A DNA stretch of 64,000 nt from Pseudoalteromonas byunsanensis. Its GTDB lineage: Bacteria; Pseudomonadota; Gammaproteobacteria; Enterobacterales; Alteromonadaceae. Positions 1 through 9,285 of this stretch are shown here, piece by piece. The stretch is taken from assembly GCF_001854475.1 (NCBI RefSeq), contig NZ_MNAN01000031.1:1-64000 (forward strand), written 5' to 3'. A program made the position numbers and the translations under genes. The notes below the pieces were generated by a model, which saw only the letters and a program-made list of their open reading frames with translations, was not told the origin of the DNA and searched no databases. The first letter of the stretch is position 1. Each line of letters starts with the position of its first letter.

Positions 1-155
1 ATAATTCCTAGTTATCCTTACTTTATTTGTTCATATAATCACCGAAATGATTCAAACCGTCAATAATTTACTTTTATTTTCCAAAATAGAAACCATACAT
101 ACACATAAGTACTATTGCACAAAAGAAAAGCGCTAGCCTTTTAGTTACCGCTTTC

Positions 156-473
156 TTAGCAGATTTGTTCAGCTTTTCTGACGTATGCTGCTTTTGAGCG
201 ATACTCGTTGGCGATATTCAAATAGCTCTTTGGAATTTCAACTGCCAAATCTCTTACAATTCCAGTTATTCTCTGCAGTTCAAAGTGATAAAGACTATTT
301 AAGAAGCCCACCTGACTTTTTCCGCTCAACATGTTTTGAGTGTGATCTTTAAACTGAATTAGACGCCCTGAATGCTTTTCTTCTTGAAAGTCGCAACTTG
401 TTAACCTAAACATTAGCACCCAATCAAACAAACCGCTGGGGCGTAAAGGCCTAACTCGTATATTCAATGCCAA
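156..473 (-). CDS. Hypothetical protein, doubtful
   Basis: This is an open frame of 105 codons beginning with TTG; an internal ATG at about 413 would give a shorter product. I recognise no family. The C-terminal third is helical-looking and ends with a cysteine. It contains the stretch DLAVEIPKSYLNIANEY, which resembles the last residues of the ferredoxin encoded just downstream (DLVVEIPKYNLNIVNEE). The first 50 bases overlap the remnant of a MerR-type gene on the other strand, and no convincing ribosome site precedes either start. It may be a gene fragment rather than a working gene. Confidence 0.3.
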   Translation of the reverse strand: MALNIRVRPLRPSGLFDWVLMFRLTSCDFQEEKHSGRLIQFKDHTQNMLSGKSQVGFLNSLYHFELQRITGIVRDLAVEIPKSYLNIANEYRSKAAYVRKAEQIC

Positions 474-760
474 TGTTTTAGAAAAGCTATCGGTAAAATT
501 TCATTGGGACAGTTTGCTGGTTTTTCACTGGATGAAATACGCGTGTTGCTTGAATCAGGTATAACAACCGAGATTGACCGCTCATGGTTGCTTGAAAAAC
601 TGGAGGAAATTGAAAGCTGCTAAGTGTTATCAGTCATACCTTACAACATACGGCTCATTGCCCTGAACACAATCAATTTGATTGCGCTAAATTTCAGAGC
701 TTATTAAAAAAGGCCACGCGGCTTCAACATAAGGGCGTAAAGAAAATGAAGCTCAAATAG
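421..760 (+). pseudogene. Decayed MerR-family regulator fragment
   Basis: Three frames must be joined to read one MerR-like protein. Positions about 421-485 give GRKGLTRIFNANVLEKLS, which fits the wing just after the helix-turn-helix. Positions 486-623 give a segment with ISLGQFAGFSLDEI, the typical MerR helix that follows. Positions 620-760 give SHTLQHTAHCPEHNQFDC followed by KFQSLLKKA, the usual C-terminal part of this family. The N-terminal DNA-binding helices are missing. At least two frameshifts and a 5' truncation mean it cannot make a working regulator. Assignment rests on motif recall, so the exact MerR subgroup is not known. Confidence 0.55.
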
Positions 761-871
761 ATGAGTGCAGTATTCTCAACTTTGTCATGAATGAACCTTG
801 CCGGAAACTGAAAATACATAAAAAAGCCACAGCATTTGCTGTGGCTTCCTACCCTAAATAGCGCGAGGCAA

Positions 872-1210
872 TTAGTGCTCTTCGTTAACTATATTGAGAT
901 TATATTTTGGAATTTCAACTACCAAGTCTTCATCAGCGATCACAGCTTGGCATCCAAGACGAGATTCAGCTTCTAAGCCCCATGCTTTGTCTAGCATATC
1001 GTCTTCGAGTTCGTCACTTTCATCCAATGAATCAAAGCCTTCACGCACAATAATGTGGCAAGTGGTACAGGCGCATGACTTTTCACAGGCATGAGGAATA
1101 CTGATACCATTTTTAAGTGCTGCGTCTAATACCGTTTGTCCTTTGGGTGCTTCAATTGCAGCACCTTCAGGGCAAAGCTCTTCGTGGGGTAAAAAGATGA
1201 TTTGTGGCAT
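872..1210 (-). CDS. fdx: ISC-type [2Fe-2S] ferredoxin
   Basis: This 112-residue ferredoxin donates electrons for iron-sulfur cluster assembly on IscU in the cytoplasm. The cluster ligands are visible as Cys42, Cys48 and Cys51 (ACEKSCACTTC) and Cys87 (LGCQA). The acidic helix between them (DELEDD) is the usual partner-docking surface of the adrenodoxin-like class. Length and the ending EIPKYNLNIVNEEH match gammaproteobacterial Fdx. It is the last gene of the isc operon and starts one base after the hscA stop, so it is almost surely cotranscribed. The iscX gene that follows fdx in Escherichia coli is absent here; downstream there is only decayed DNA. Confidence 0.97.
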   Translation of the reverse strand: MPQIIFLPHEELCPEGAAIEAPKGQTVLDAALKNGISIPHACEKSCACTTCHIIVREGFDSLDESDELEDDMLDKAWGLEAESRLGCQAVIADEDLVVEIPKYNLNIVNEEH

Positions 1211-1211
1211 A

Positions 1212-3074
1212 TTACACCTCGTCTACAGACTGCCCTTGCAGTGCTTTCTTAATTGATACATCCATACGACGTGAAGCAAATTCGCTGCTGGCAGCATCTA
1301 CTTTCTCGATGGCATTTTTTATTTCGTCCGGCGATTGTGCCTGTTCTCGTGCAGTTGCAAGTAGCGCCATTTGTTCACGTAAATGAGTCAACTCTTGCTC
1401 ATTTAACAGTGCACTATCTTTGGCAAGCGATGCTTCTAGTGCTTCCAATACACGTAATGCTTCGACCTGTTGCTCTTTGAGCATTCGCGCCTGCATATCA
1501 TCTTTTGCGTTGCTCATTGAATCTTTGAGCATTTGTGCCACTTGGTCGTCCGATAGACCAAATGATGGTTTAACTTGAATTTCTGCTTGCACGCCCGTTG
1601 ATTTCTCCATCGCAGACACACTTAGTAGGCCATCCGCATCAACTTTAAAGGTAACACGGATATGCGCCGCACCTGCAGCCATTGGTGGAATACCTTTAAG
1701 GCTAAACTTTGCCAGCGAGCGGCAGTCATCAACCAGCTCTCGTTCACCCTGTAACACATGTAAAGACATCGCGGTTTGACCATCTTTAAACGTGGTAAAT
1801 TCTTGTGCTCTGGCAACTGGAATGGTGGTATTGCGCGGAATAATTTTTTCAACCAAGCCACCCATGGTTTCTAAACCTAGAGATAGCGGTAATACATCCA
1901 ATAGCAACATATCAGAATCAGGCTTGTTGCCCACCAATATGTCAGCTTGAATCGCAGCCCCAATCGCTACAACTCTATCTGGGTCGATTGAGGTTAAAGG
2001 CTGTTTGGCAAAAAATTCTTCCACTTGCTCGCGAATAACTGGCATACGGGTTGAACCACCAACCATCACCACTTGTAGAATTTCTTCATGGCTTACGTCA
2101 GCATCTTTCACTGCTCTGCGGCACGCACGTAAGGTTTTTTTCACCAGCGGCATCACAAGCTCAGCAAACTCTGCTCGAGTGACTGTCACCGTATAGCTTT
2201 GCTCACGTAGCTCTAGTTTTACGTTAACAGTTTCGTAGCTGCTCAGCGCTTCTTTACATGCTTTGGCTTTATTAATGAACAAACGTAGTTCATTAGCATT
2301 TAGATTATTAATCCCTGTTTGAGACTTAAACAAGTTAACCAATACTGAATCAAAATCATCACCGCCGAGGCTTGAGTCACCGCCAGTAGCAAGTACCTCA
2401 AATACGCCTTGATTCAGGCGTAAAATTGAAATATCAAACGTCCCACCGCCTAAATCATACACCGCGATCACGCCTTCTTGGCCTGAGTCTAGGCCATAGG
2501 CAACCGCCGCCGCTGTTGGTTCGTTTAACAAACGTAAAACCTTTAAACCCGCAAGCTCTGCGGCATCTTTGGTACTTTGTCGCTGCGCATCGTCAAAATA
2601 GGCAGGCACGGTGATCACCGCGCCTTGCAATTGTTCACCAGCAAAGCTGTGCTCAGCGCGCTCACGTAGTGTTTTTAGAATCTCAGCAGATGCCTGCACT
2701 GGACTAACTGGCCCAGCCACGGTGCTAATTGCCAAGCCACTGTCGGTTTGCACAAATTCATAAGGCAACTGACCATAGCTCTGCTCAATTTCTTGTTGAG
2801 TTTTACCTAAAAAGCGTTTTACTGAAATGAGAGTGTTAGTTGGGTCTTGTGCAGAAGTTTGTTGTGCTTGAGCACCAACCTCTGTGCCCTCTGTGAAATA
2901 ACGAACTACCGAAGGTAGCATCACAGAACCGTCAAAGTCGGCCAATGTTTTTGCCTCACCACTTTGCACAGTAGCAACGAGTGAGTTAGTTGTGCCTAAG
3001 TCGATACCTACGGCCAATTTATGTTCGTGTGGTGCCGCGCTCTGCCCCGGCTCAGCGATTTGCAATAATGCCAT
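1212..3074 (-). CDS. hscA: Fe-S assembly chaperone HscA (Hsp70 family)
   Basis: HscA is the specialised Hsp70 ATPase that, with HscB, drives transfer of a cluster from IscU to acceptor proteins. At 620 residues it has the family's usual length. The N-terminal nucleotide-binding domain shows [10 protein letters not shown] near residue 24, the phosphate motif [11 protein letters not shown] and the adenosine motif [10 protein letters not shown]. The substrate-binding domain follows from about residue 390, with a helical lid at the end. HscA recognises the LPPVK motif, which is present in the IscU encoded in the same operon. The gene lies between hscB and fdx with very short spacers. Confidence 0.97.
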   Translation of the reverse strand: MALLQIAEPGQSAAPHEHKLAVGIDLGTTNSLVATVQSGEAKTLADFDGSVMLPSVVRYFTEGTEVGAQAQQTSAQDPTNTLISVKRFLGKTQQEIEQSYGQLPYEFVQTDSGLAISTVAGPVSPVQASAEILKTLRERAEHSFAGEQLQGAVITVPAYFDDAQRQSTKDAAELAGLKVLRLLNEPTAAAVAYGLDSGQEGVIAVYDLGGGTFDISILRLNQGVFEVLATGGDSSLGGDDFDSVLVNLFKSQTGINNLNANELRLFINKAKACKEALSSYETVNVKLELREQSYTVTVTRAEFAELVMPLVKKTLRACRRAVKDADVSHEEILQVVMVGGSTRMPVIREQVEEFFAKQPLTSIDPDRVVAIGAAIQADILVGNKPDSDMLLLDVLPLSLGLETMGGLVEKIIPRNTTIPVARAQEFTTFKDGQTAMSLHVLQGERELVDDCRSLAKFSLKGIPPMAAGAAHIRVTFKVDADGLLSVSAMEKSTGVQAEIQVKPSFGLSDDQVAQMLKDSMSNAKDDMQARMLKEQQVEALRVLEALEASLAKDSALLNEQELTHLREQMALLATAREQAQSPDEIKNAIEKVDAASSEFASRRMDVSIKKALQGQSVDEV

Positions 3075-3121
3075 AATGCTCTTTCACTTTTTAGCCCGTT
3101 CAACCGGGCCTCTTTGGAGAA

Positions 3122-3646
3122 TTAATCAAATAAACTGTCTTCGATACGCGCCAGTTCGTCACGTAGCTTATATACAAACTTGAGTTTACGGATGTTATCG
3201 GCGGCTTGCTCTAAGTCTTGCTCATTGTCACTACTTAGTTGCATTGCCAACTGCTGGCTAAATTGTACATCAAGCGTTTTAATTTGCTGCTCAAACTGCT
3301 CAATAGCAGCTTCAACATCATTGCTGTCAGGCAGCTCTTCAAGTGCTTCTCGCAGTTCCATTTGCTGCATAAGAAACATAGGGTCTTGCAGTGTTTGTTG
3401 CTCGGCGCGAATGTCAACGCCACGTTCACTAAGCATATATTCAGCACGTTTTACTGGGTGTTTCAATATCGCCAGCGCGTCATTGATCTCAGCAGTTTTT
3501 TGCACAGCAAGCAGCTTTTCACGTTCACCTTTGCCCGCAAATCGGTCTGGATGAACAACTCGCTGTAACTCAAGGTAATGCTGATTTATCTTCTTAAGAT
3601 CAACATTATAATCGACTGGAATATCAAATAGCTCAAAATAGCGCAT
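3122..3646 (-). CDS. hscB: Fe-S assembly co-chaperone HscB (J-domain)
   Basis: HscB presents IscU to HscA and stimulates its ATPase. The start is placed at ATG 3646 (MRYFELF), the normal beginning of the family, which gives 174 residues; an upstream extension would add 14 atypical residues. The N-terminal J-domain carries HPD in the stretch VVHPDRFAG, and the C-terminal three-helix domain binds IscU. It precedes hscA by about 47 bases. The 95-base gap between iscA and this gene contains two small hairpins, so its expression may be set partly separately from iscRSUA. Confidence 0.95.
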   Translation of the reverse strand: MRYFELFDIPVDYNVDLKKINQHYLELQRVVHPDRFAGKGEREKLLAVQKTAEINDALAILKHPVKRAEYMLSERGVDIRAEQQTLQDPMFLMQQMELREALEELPDSNDVEAAIEQFEQQIKTLDVQFSQQLAMQLSSDNEQDLEQAADNIRKLKFVYKLRDELARIEDSLFD

Positions 3647-3667
3647 GTCTTTTATATACCCTAAGTG

Positions 3668-3721
3668 TGCGCAAAACGCGCATTGCAAATATACGACAAA
3701 GCCCTACCAAGGCAGGGCTTT
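3668..3721 (-). promoter_or_regulatory. Two hairpins between iscA and hscB
   Basis: In transcript direction the first hairpin has stem AAAGCCCT / AGGGCTTT with an 8-base loop (3698-3721). The second, smaller one has stem TGCGC / GCGCA with a 5-base loop (3668-3682). Neither is followed by a run of U, so they look more like a processing or attenuation site than a full terminator. They separate iscRSUA from hscBA-fdx, where expression levels usually drop. Confidence 0.4.
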
Positions 3722-3741
3722 GAGAGCAGGCTAGGCGACCC

Positions 3742-4065
3742 TTAAACCGTAAAGCTCTCGCCACAGCCACATTCGTCTTTCTGATTGGGGTTATTAAATT
3801 TAAACCCTTCATTAAGACCTTCTTTGGTGTAATCAAGCTCAGTGCCATCGATATAAACTAGGCTTTTAGCATCAACAATGATTTTTACATCTTTGTCTTC
3901 AAAAACTTCATCGCCTTCGTCAAGTTCATCAACAAACTCAAGTACATATGCAAGACCTGAACAGCCCGTGGTTTTAATGCCAACACGCAAACCAATGCCT
4001 TTGCCACGATTACTCAAAAAGGCCTGAACTCGGTTTGCCGCCGCGTCTGTCAATGTCACTGCCAT
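3742..4065 (-). CDS. iscA: Iron-sulfur cluster assembly protein IscA
   Basis: IscA is an A-type carrier that helps deliver clusters, especially [4Fe-4S], to target enzymes. The 107-residue protein has the three conserved cysteines in the usual places: one in TTGCSG and the pair in CGCGESF close to the C-terminus. Family length is typical (about 107). It lies 11 bases after iscU and belongs to the same operon. A-type carriers also include ErpA and SufA, but position inside isc and the sequence favour IscA. Confidence 0.96.
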   Translation of the reverse strand: MAVTLTDAAANRVQAFLSNRGKGIGLRVGIKTTGCSGLAYVLEFVDELDEGDEVFEDKDVKIIVDAKSLVYIDGTELDYTKEGLNEGFKFNNPNQKDECGCGESFTV

Positions 4066-4076
4066 ATTATTTACTC

Positions 4077-4460
4077 TTACTTCGCTTGTTTACTTTTATA
4101 ATCTGCAATTGCTGCTTGAATTGCGTCTTCTGCTAAAATTGAGCAGTGGATTTTAACCGGAGGTAACTCCAACTCAGCACTAATATCAGTGTTTTTGATA
4201 GTCGCAGCTTCATCTAGGGTTTTACCCTTTACCCACTCAGTCACCAAAGACGATGACGCAATTGCACTACCACAGCCGTAAGTTTTAAACTTAGCGTCTT
4301 CGATAATACCTTGATCTGAAACCTTAATTTGCAGCTTCATTACGTCACCACAAGCTGGTGCACCCACCATACCAGTTGCAACACTCGGATCGTTCTTATC
4401 AAGCGACCCTACGTTACGTGGATTTTCCACGTGATCTATTACTTTTTCACTGTACGCCAT
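4077..4460 (-). CDS. iscU: Iron-sulfur cluster scaffold IscU
   Basis: IscU is the scaffold on which sulfur from IscS and iron are assembled into a [2Fe-2S] cluster. The three ligand cysteines are Cys37 (APACGD), the one in YGCGSA, and the one in KIHCSI. Asp39 and the LPPVK motif read by HscA are present. At 127 residues it is standard length. It sits between iscS and iscA in the conserved order. Confidence 0.97.
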   Translation of the reverse strand: MAYSEKVIDHVENPRNVGSLDKNDPSVATGMVGAPACGDVMKLQIKVSDQGIIEDAKFKTYGCGSAIASSSLVTEWVKGKTLDEAATIKNTDISAELELPPVKIHCSILAEDAIQAAIADYKSKQAK

Positions 4461-4512
4461 AACTCTTTCCTCACTATGTGCTCATAGCGCCTGGCTACAA
4501 GCAAAAACTTGC

Positions 4513-5727
4513 TTAATGATGTGCCCATTCAACGCTATCTAGGTCAATGCCTTCTTGATGCATTTCCCAAAGCGGCGACATTTCACGTAATCGACCGATT
4601 GATTCTTTAATCAAATTGACGGTGTAGTCGATATCTTCTTCCGTTGTGAAACGACCAATGCTAAAACGAATCGAGCTGTGTGCCAGTTCATCGTTACGCC
4701 CTAGAGCGCGCAACACATAAGACGGTTCCAAACTTGCTGACGTACAAGCTGACCCCGAAGACACCGCGATGTCTTTTACCGCCATTAGTAATGATTCACC
4801 TTCAACAAAGTTGAAGCTGATATTCACAATCCCTGGAACTGACTGTTCAATCGCACCGTTGAAATACACTTCGTCCATTGTCATTACGCCGTCAACTAGG
4901 CGTTTGCGAAGTGCACTGATGTGCGCGTGATCTTTCTCAAAATCTTCTTTTGCGATACGAAACGCCGTGCCCATACCAACAAGCTGATGCGTTGCCAAAG
5001 TCCCCGAACGCATCCCACGCTCATGACCACCACCGTGCATTTGAGCTTCTAAGCGCGCGCGAGGCTTACGACGAACGTACAAGGCACCAACGCCTTTAGG
5101 GCCATAGACTTTGTGGCCTGAGAACGACATGAAATCAACTTTAAGCTCTTGCAGGTCAATTTTCACTTTACCCGCACTTTGTGCACCATCAACATGGAAC
5201 ATGATCTTACGTTCACGACACATCTCACCGATGGTCGCGATATCCTGAATCACACCCAACTCATTGTTAACGTGCATCACACTCACTAAAATAGTGTCAT
5301 CGCGCATTGCCGCTTCTAGTTTTTTCAAATCTAACAAGCCGTTGTTTTCAACGTCCATATAGGTCACTTCAAAGCCCTGACGCTCAAGTTCACGACATGT
5401 ATCCAATACCGCTTTGTGCTCGGTTTTCACCGTAATAATGTGTTTGCCTTTCTTTTTATAGAAATGCGCAGCACCTTTGATAGCTAGGTTGTTTGACTCT
5501 GTCGCACCTGAAGTAAAAACAATTTCACGAGGGTCCGCGTTAATTAAATCAGCGATATCATTACGCGCCTGATCAACCAACTCTTCAGCCTGCCAACCAA
5601 AACGGTGTGAGCGTGAAGCTGGGTTACCAAAGTTGCCATCCATCGTCAGACACTGCATCATTTCGTCTGCAACGCGCTGATCAACCGGAGTGGTTGCTGC
5701 ATAATCTAGATAAATCGGTAATTTCAT
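4513..5727 (-). CDS. iscS: Cysteine desulfurase IscS
   Basis: IscS is a pyridoxal-phosphate enzyme that removes sulfur from L-cysteine and passes it as a persulfide to IscU and to tRNA-thiolation partners. The 404-residue protein contains the PLP lysine in [12 protein letters not shown], the preceding VDGAQSAGK block, and the mobile catalytic cysteine in [10 protein letters not shown]. The C-terminal WAHH ending is typical of group I desulfurases of the ISC type. It follows iscR by 23 bases and is expected to be under IscR control. Confidence 0.98.
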   Translation of the reverse strand: MKLPIYLDYAATTPVDQRVADEMMQCLTMDGNFGNPASRSHRFGWQAEELVDQARNDIADLINADPREIVFTSGATESNNLAIKGAAHFYKKKGKHIITVKTEHKAVLDTCRELERQGFEVTYMDVENNGLLDLKKLEAAMRDDTILVSVMHVNNELGVIQDIATIGEMCRERKIMFHVDGAQSAGKVKIDLQELKVDFMSFSGHKVYGPKGVGALYVRRKPRARLEAQMHGGGHERGMRSGTLATHQLVGMGTAFRIAKEDFEKDHAHISALRKRLVDGVMTMDEVYFNGAIEQSVPGIVNISFNFVEGESLLMAVKDIAVSSGSACTSASLEPSYVLRALGRNDELAHSSIRFSIGRFTTEEDIDYTVNLIKESIGRLREMSPLWEMHQEGIDLDSVEWAHH

Positions 5728-5750
5728 TTGTTTCTCCGCTTGACGTCAAC

Positions 5751-6242
5751 CTACAGTTGACAGCTCACTTGAATATTGTCTAATTGCTTCATCGCACTGT
5801 TGACGCTTTTATCTTGACGCGATGCAACCGCTCGCACCTCTGAATTTGCGACTAACTCGGCAAGGGAAATATTGTTTAAAAACTCTTCGATGCGCAGGCT
5901 TAAGTCCGACCACAGGGTATGAGTCAAACACCGCATACCGCTTTGGCAGCCGCCCCCTTCTCCATGACAACGCGTCGCGTCAACAGACTCATCAACAGCA
6001 CTGATCACGTCACCAACAGAAATGCTTTGCACATCGCGACCAAGTAGATAGCCGCCACCCGGACCACGAACAGAACTTACTAAGCCATGTTTACGCAATC
6101 GGGCAAATAATTGTTCAAGGTAAGATAAAGATATTTCCTGACGTTCTGAAATATCAGCCAACGGGACTGGGCCAATTTCGCCATGCAACGCAACGTCTAA
6201 CATTGCTGTTACTGCATATCTGCCCTTTGATGTCAGTTTCAT
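5751..6242 (-). CDS. iscR: Fe-S responsive regulator IscR (Rrf2 family)
   Basis: IscR senses cellular Fe-S status: the holo form represses the isc operon, and the apo form activates other targets. The N-terminal winged helix (residues 1-65) begins [11 protein letters not shown] and contains the recognition region [12 protein letters not shown]. Cluster ligands are visible as Cys92, Cys99, Cys105 and His108; the loop is one residue longer than in the E. coli protein (ligands 92, 98, 104, 107). It is the first gene of the operon and lies directly behind three sites matching its type 1 binding pattern, so autorepression is expected. Confidence 0.97.
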   Translation of the reverse strand: MKLTSKGRYAVTAMLDVALHGEIGPVPLADISERQEISLSYLEQLFARLRKHGLVSSVRGPGGGYLLGRDVQSISVGDVISAVDESVDATRCHGEGGGCQSGMRCLTHTLWSDLSLRIEEFLNNISLAELVANSEVRAVASRQDKSVNSAMKQLDNIQVSCQL

Positions 6243-6280
6243 GTAAGCCCCCTAGCTAGTTTACCAAGCCGCAAATTTTA

Positions 6281-6307
6281 ATTACCTGACTAAGATAGTC
6301 AAGTATT
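6281..6307. promoter_or_regulatory. IscR type 1 site, proximal
   Basis: The half-sites ACCTGACTA and TAGTCAAGTAT form an imperfect dyad, close to the known type 1 consensus (CYYGACTR, A/T-rich centre, YAGTCRRG). It lies about 40 bases upstream of the iscR start. It is placed to occlude the isc promoter when IscR carries its cluster. Confidence 0.85.
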
Positions 6308-6335
6308 ACTCATCAGTATTGCGACTAAAAGTTGA

Positions 6336-6361
6336 CAAATACTTGAGTAAATTAGTCAACT
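6336..6361. promoter_or_regulatory. IscR type 1 site, middle
   Basis: Read on the minus strand the site is TTGACTAATTTACTCAAGTA, matching the type 1 dyad with one weaker half. It lies about midway between the proximal and distal sites. Three such boxes in about 125 bases point to cooperative autoregulation. Confidence 0.75.
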
Positions 6362-6376
6362 ACTAGGTTCATTGTA

Positions 6377-6404
6377 ATTACCTGAGTATTTTAGTCAAGT
6401 ATTA
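6377..6404. promoter_or_regulatory. IscR type 1 site, distal
   Basis: The halves ACCTGAGTA and TAGTCAAGTAT give a dyad almost identical to the proximal box. It lies in the 232-base gap between iscR and trmJ and is the farthest of the three from the iscR start. Confidence 0.82.
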
Positions 6405-6474
6405 TTGTTGTTTGGCAGAACGTGCTAGTGCGAATTAATGTCACGGCTTAGCACGTTCATCATTACAGCTGCGC

Positions 6475-7209
6475 TTAGTCCGTTTTTTGGCGAGTAGATT
6501 TATTGATGGAAGTTAAAATGCCACGCAGAATATTCAGCTCCTGATCTTCTGGTCTAGCACGATTAAACAAACGTTTAAGCTTGGTCATCACCATGCCTGG
6601 ATGCTGCTTAATAATGAAACCAGTTTCATTCAATGTGCTCTCTAGATGCTCGTAAAACAGCGCCATTTGCTGTGCGCTTGGATAAACAGCCTCATCTTCT
6701 TCTGGTTGTTTTTCCTGACGCTCTAAAAACGCCATGCGGGTTTCATAAGTTAGTGTCTGTACCGCCATTGCTAAGTTCAATGAACTATATTCTGGGTTTG
6801 CGGGAATACACACATGGTAGTTACACAGTTGTAATTCTTCATTGGTGAGCCCGCTATTTTCACGGCCAAACACCAAAGCAACTGGGCCTGTGTCAGCACC
6901 ACTTACCAACTTCTGTGCACACTCGCGTGGCTCTACCATGGGCCATGATAATGTGCGAGAACGAGCACTGGTACCAATGGTTAAAGCGCAATCTTCAATA
7001 GCCTGTGATAATTCACTAACAATCGTCGCATTACCTAATACATCCGTGGCACCCGCTGCCAGTGCACTGGCATGGCTATCTACCTCACAGGCAGGGTCAA
7101 CTAAATAGAGTTTAGATAGCCCCATTGTCTTCATTGCACGTGCTACAGAGCCAATGTTGCCTGAATGAGATGTGTTTACTAACACAATACGGATGTCTTC
7201 TAATGCCAT
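6475..7209 (-). CDS. trmJ: tRNA (Cm32/Um32) 2'-O-methyltransferase TrmJ
   Basis: TrmJ is a SPOUT-fold enzyme that methylates the ribose of residue 32 in the anticodon loop of several tRNAs, using S-adenosylmethionine. The N-terminus has [20 protein letters not shown]. The trefoil-knot motifs are [16 protein letters not shown] and the later [16 protein letters not shown]. At 244 residues it has the normal length. Placement immediately upstream of iscR in the same direction is widely conserved in gammaproteobacteria. The gene has its own upstream region and is divergent from suhB. Confidence 0.95.
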   Translation of the reverse strand: MALEDIRIVLVNTSHSGNIGSVARAMKTMGLSKLYLVDPACEVDSHASALAAGATDVLGNATIVSELSQAIEDCALTIGTSARSRTLSWPMVEPRECAQKLVSGADTGPVALVFGRENSGLTNEELQLCNYHVCIPANPEYSSLNLAMAVQTLTYETRMAFLERQEKQPEEDEAVYPSAQQMALFYEHLESTLNETGFIIKQHPGMVMTKLKRLFNRARPEDQELNILRGILTSINKSTRQKTD

Positions 7210-7474
7210 TGATAAACCAATCTTAAAAAAATAATGGCAAAGTTTACCACAGCATCAAGCGCTCACCATAGTAAAAAGCGCACGAACTAAGCAGAACTCG
7301 AATCTGCAAAATATTACGTTCCCCTAAATCAGGTTAACTAATTCCTTTTTCAGAACAGTGCCGTACAAAAAAGCAGCAACTTTATTTGCGACAGGTTATT
7401 TACTTTGCGACAAAAATCGCTAGAATACGCCGGCTCTATATGAATATGTTCTTTTACAACCCAAAGGTAATGCT

Positions 7475-8278
7475 ATGCATCCAATGTTAAACATTGCGGT
7501 ACGCGCTGCGCGTAATGCAGGTAAAGTGATCTTACGTGCATGTGAAGATTTATCAAAAGTCGAAGCTCAACAAAAAGGCACTAATGACTTTGTTACAAAC
7601 GTAGACAAAGACGCAGAAGCGATCATCCGTGATACTATCCTTAAAGCCTACCCAGACCACTCAATTGTGGGTGAAGAGTTAGGTGTTATTGAAGGCAAAG
7701 ATGCAGATTACCAGTGGGTTATCGATCCGCTTGATGGCACAACCAACTTCATCAAAGGCATTCCTCATTTTGCCGTTTCTATTGCATTAAAAGTTAAAGG
7801 CCGCGTTGAACAGGCCGTGATTTACGATCCTATTCGCAGTGAGCTATTCACCGCGTCTCGTGGTCAAGGTGCACAGTTAAACTCAAAGCGTATCCGTGTT
7901 ACTAAGAGTAATGAAATCGCGGGCTCTGTGCTTGCAACTGGTTTCCCATTTAAGCAAAAACATCATATTGACGCTTACACTGAAGCTTTTAAAGCGCTAT
8001 TTGTACACACAGCGGATATCCGTCGTGCGGGTTCTGCTGCACTGGATATGGCGTATGTTGCGGCTGGTCGCATGGACGGTTTCTTTGAAATCGGCCTTAA
8101 ACCTTGGGACACAGCGGCAGGCGAACTTCTTGTAAAAGAAGCTGGCGGTATGGTTATGGACTTTGCAGGTGGCGCAAGCTACAACCAAAGTGGCAATGTG
8201 ATCTGTGGCGCACCAAAACTTTGCCAACTTATCGTGAAAGAAATTCGCCCTGTATTAACAGAGTCACTGCTACGTTAA
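7475..8278 (+). CDS. suhB: Inositol-1-monophosphatase SuhB
   Basis: SuhB is a magnesium-dependent phosphatase. In enterobacteria it also acts in ribosomal RNA transcription antitermination. The 267-residue protein shows the family's metal-binding blocks: GEELG, IDPLDGTTNF and WDTAAGELLVKEAGG. The start follows an AAAGG ribosome site by a normal distance. It is divergent from trmJ, the arrangement common near isc operons, and is followed by a strong hairpin terminator. Confidence 0.95.
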   Translation: MHPMLNIAVRAARNAGKVILRACEDLSKVEAQQKGTNDFVTNVDKDAEAIIRDTILKAYPDHSIVGEELGVIEGKDADYQWVIDPLDGTTNFIKGIPHFAVSIALKVKGRVEQAVIYDPIRSELFTASRGQGAQLNSKRIRVTKSNEIAGSVLATGFPFKQKHHIDAYTEAFKALFVHTADIRRAGSAALDMAYVAAGRMDGFFEIGLKPWDTAAGELLVKEAGGMVMDFAGGASYNQSGNVICGAPKLCQLIVKEIRPVLTESLLR

Positions 8279-8293
8279 TACCTGTGCTCTAAC

Positions 8294-8319
8294 AAAAAAG
8301 GAGCCTAGGCTCCTTTTTT
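8294..8319. terminator. Bidirectional terminator after suhB
   Basis: A perfect stem AAAAAAGGAGCC / GGCTCCTTTTTT with a two-base centre has T runs on both strands. It serves suhB from the left and the convergent solute-binding protein gene from the right. Confidence 0.9.
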
Positions 8320-8345
8320 GATGTCTGATAGCTTTTGCTTTATCA

Positions 8346-9200
8346 CTACTTGCCGTGATTTAAAGCCCATTTTGACTCTTTTTTTGAGTCCGCGTCCACG
8401 CCTTGAAAGTACGGGTTCTGTAACATCAGCACCTTGGTATCTTTATCAAATGGAAGCTGAGCGAGCATCTTTGCAAAGTAGCGCTCAAATAACGCATCAA
8501 ATTCACCTGTTGCTTGTAACTTTGCCAGCCCCTGCGCCAGTGCTTTGGCAAGTTTTGGTTTGTCTTTATTGACGAAAAAATAAAACGCACTGGGATATTG
8601 CAAATAAAGACTCGGTAAAATCATAAGATTGTCACTCATTTGTGTGGCCAACTCAGCACCAACCTCAATAAATGAACGTGGAAAGTAATCTAGTCGACCC
8701 CGCGAAACCATAGCAAACATCGCCTGGTAGTTAGCCATCGGCCTAACATTCAAATTATTGTGACCTAGGATCTTAGTGTCTGGCCAGTCATGGCCTTGCA
8801 CAGCGGTCAGTTTGGATAACGCTTGAAGTGAGTCAACATCATCAAATTGCGACAATTGCATCTTATTGATCAGTAACGCACGCTTACCTATAAAGCCTTT
8901 AAACAGAGGGACAGGGATAGCGGTTGCCAATTGCTCTCGCTCAGGGCTGGTCATACTCCAGTGTAGGTCAACCTCCCCTTGGCTTAAAGCCAGCAGTGTA
9001 CGCTGTTGATGAGGATGTACTTTTACATGCTCTATGTGAGCTTCAAAGCCTGCGGCTTTGAGTGACATCTCCAGCAATTCGTACAAGTACAAGTCTCTAT
9101 CGTACAAAGTACGTTGCTCTTTGGCGACATAAATGGTTTGTGCCGCAACTACCGAACCAGCCCAACTACACAATAGGCACAGCAATACGAGTTGACGCAT
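8346..9200 (-). CDS. Periplasmic solute-binding-like protein (SBP_bac_3 type)
   Basis: This 284-residue protein begins with a clear signal peptide (MRQLVLLCLLCSWAGSVVAA), so it is expected in the periplasm. The remainder follows the family-3 substrate-binding fold: an early YLYELLEMSLKAAGFEAH segment, a central hinge with LHWSMTSPERE, and a late FDALFERYFAKML helix. No permease or ATPase gene is next to it. Such orphan proteins are common in Alteromonadales, and their ligands are mostly unknown. It converges on suhB and lies downstream of an EAL-GGDEF gene on the same strand, 85 bases away. Confidence 0.8.
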   Translation of the reverse strand: MRQLVLLCLLCSWAGSVVAAQTIYVAKEQRTLYDRDLYLYELLEMSLKAAGFEAHIEHVKVHPHQQRTLLALSQGEVDLHWSMTSPEREQLATAIPVPLFKGFIGKRALLINKMQLSQFDDVDSLQALSKLTAVQGHDWPDTKILGHNNLNVRPMANYQAMFAMVSRGRLDYFPRSFIEVGAELATQMSDNLMILPSLYLQYPSAFYFFVNKDKPKLAKALAQGLAKLQATGEFDALFERYFAKMLAQLPFDKDTKVLMLQNPYFQGVDADSKKESKWALNHGK

Positions 9201-9285
9201 ATCTGTGTTCCAAACTTGTTTTTGTTAACGCTACACCGAGCCGAGCTTTTACTCAAGCTTTTATACACAATTTGAGCAACTCAAT

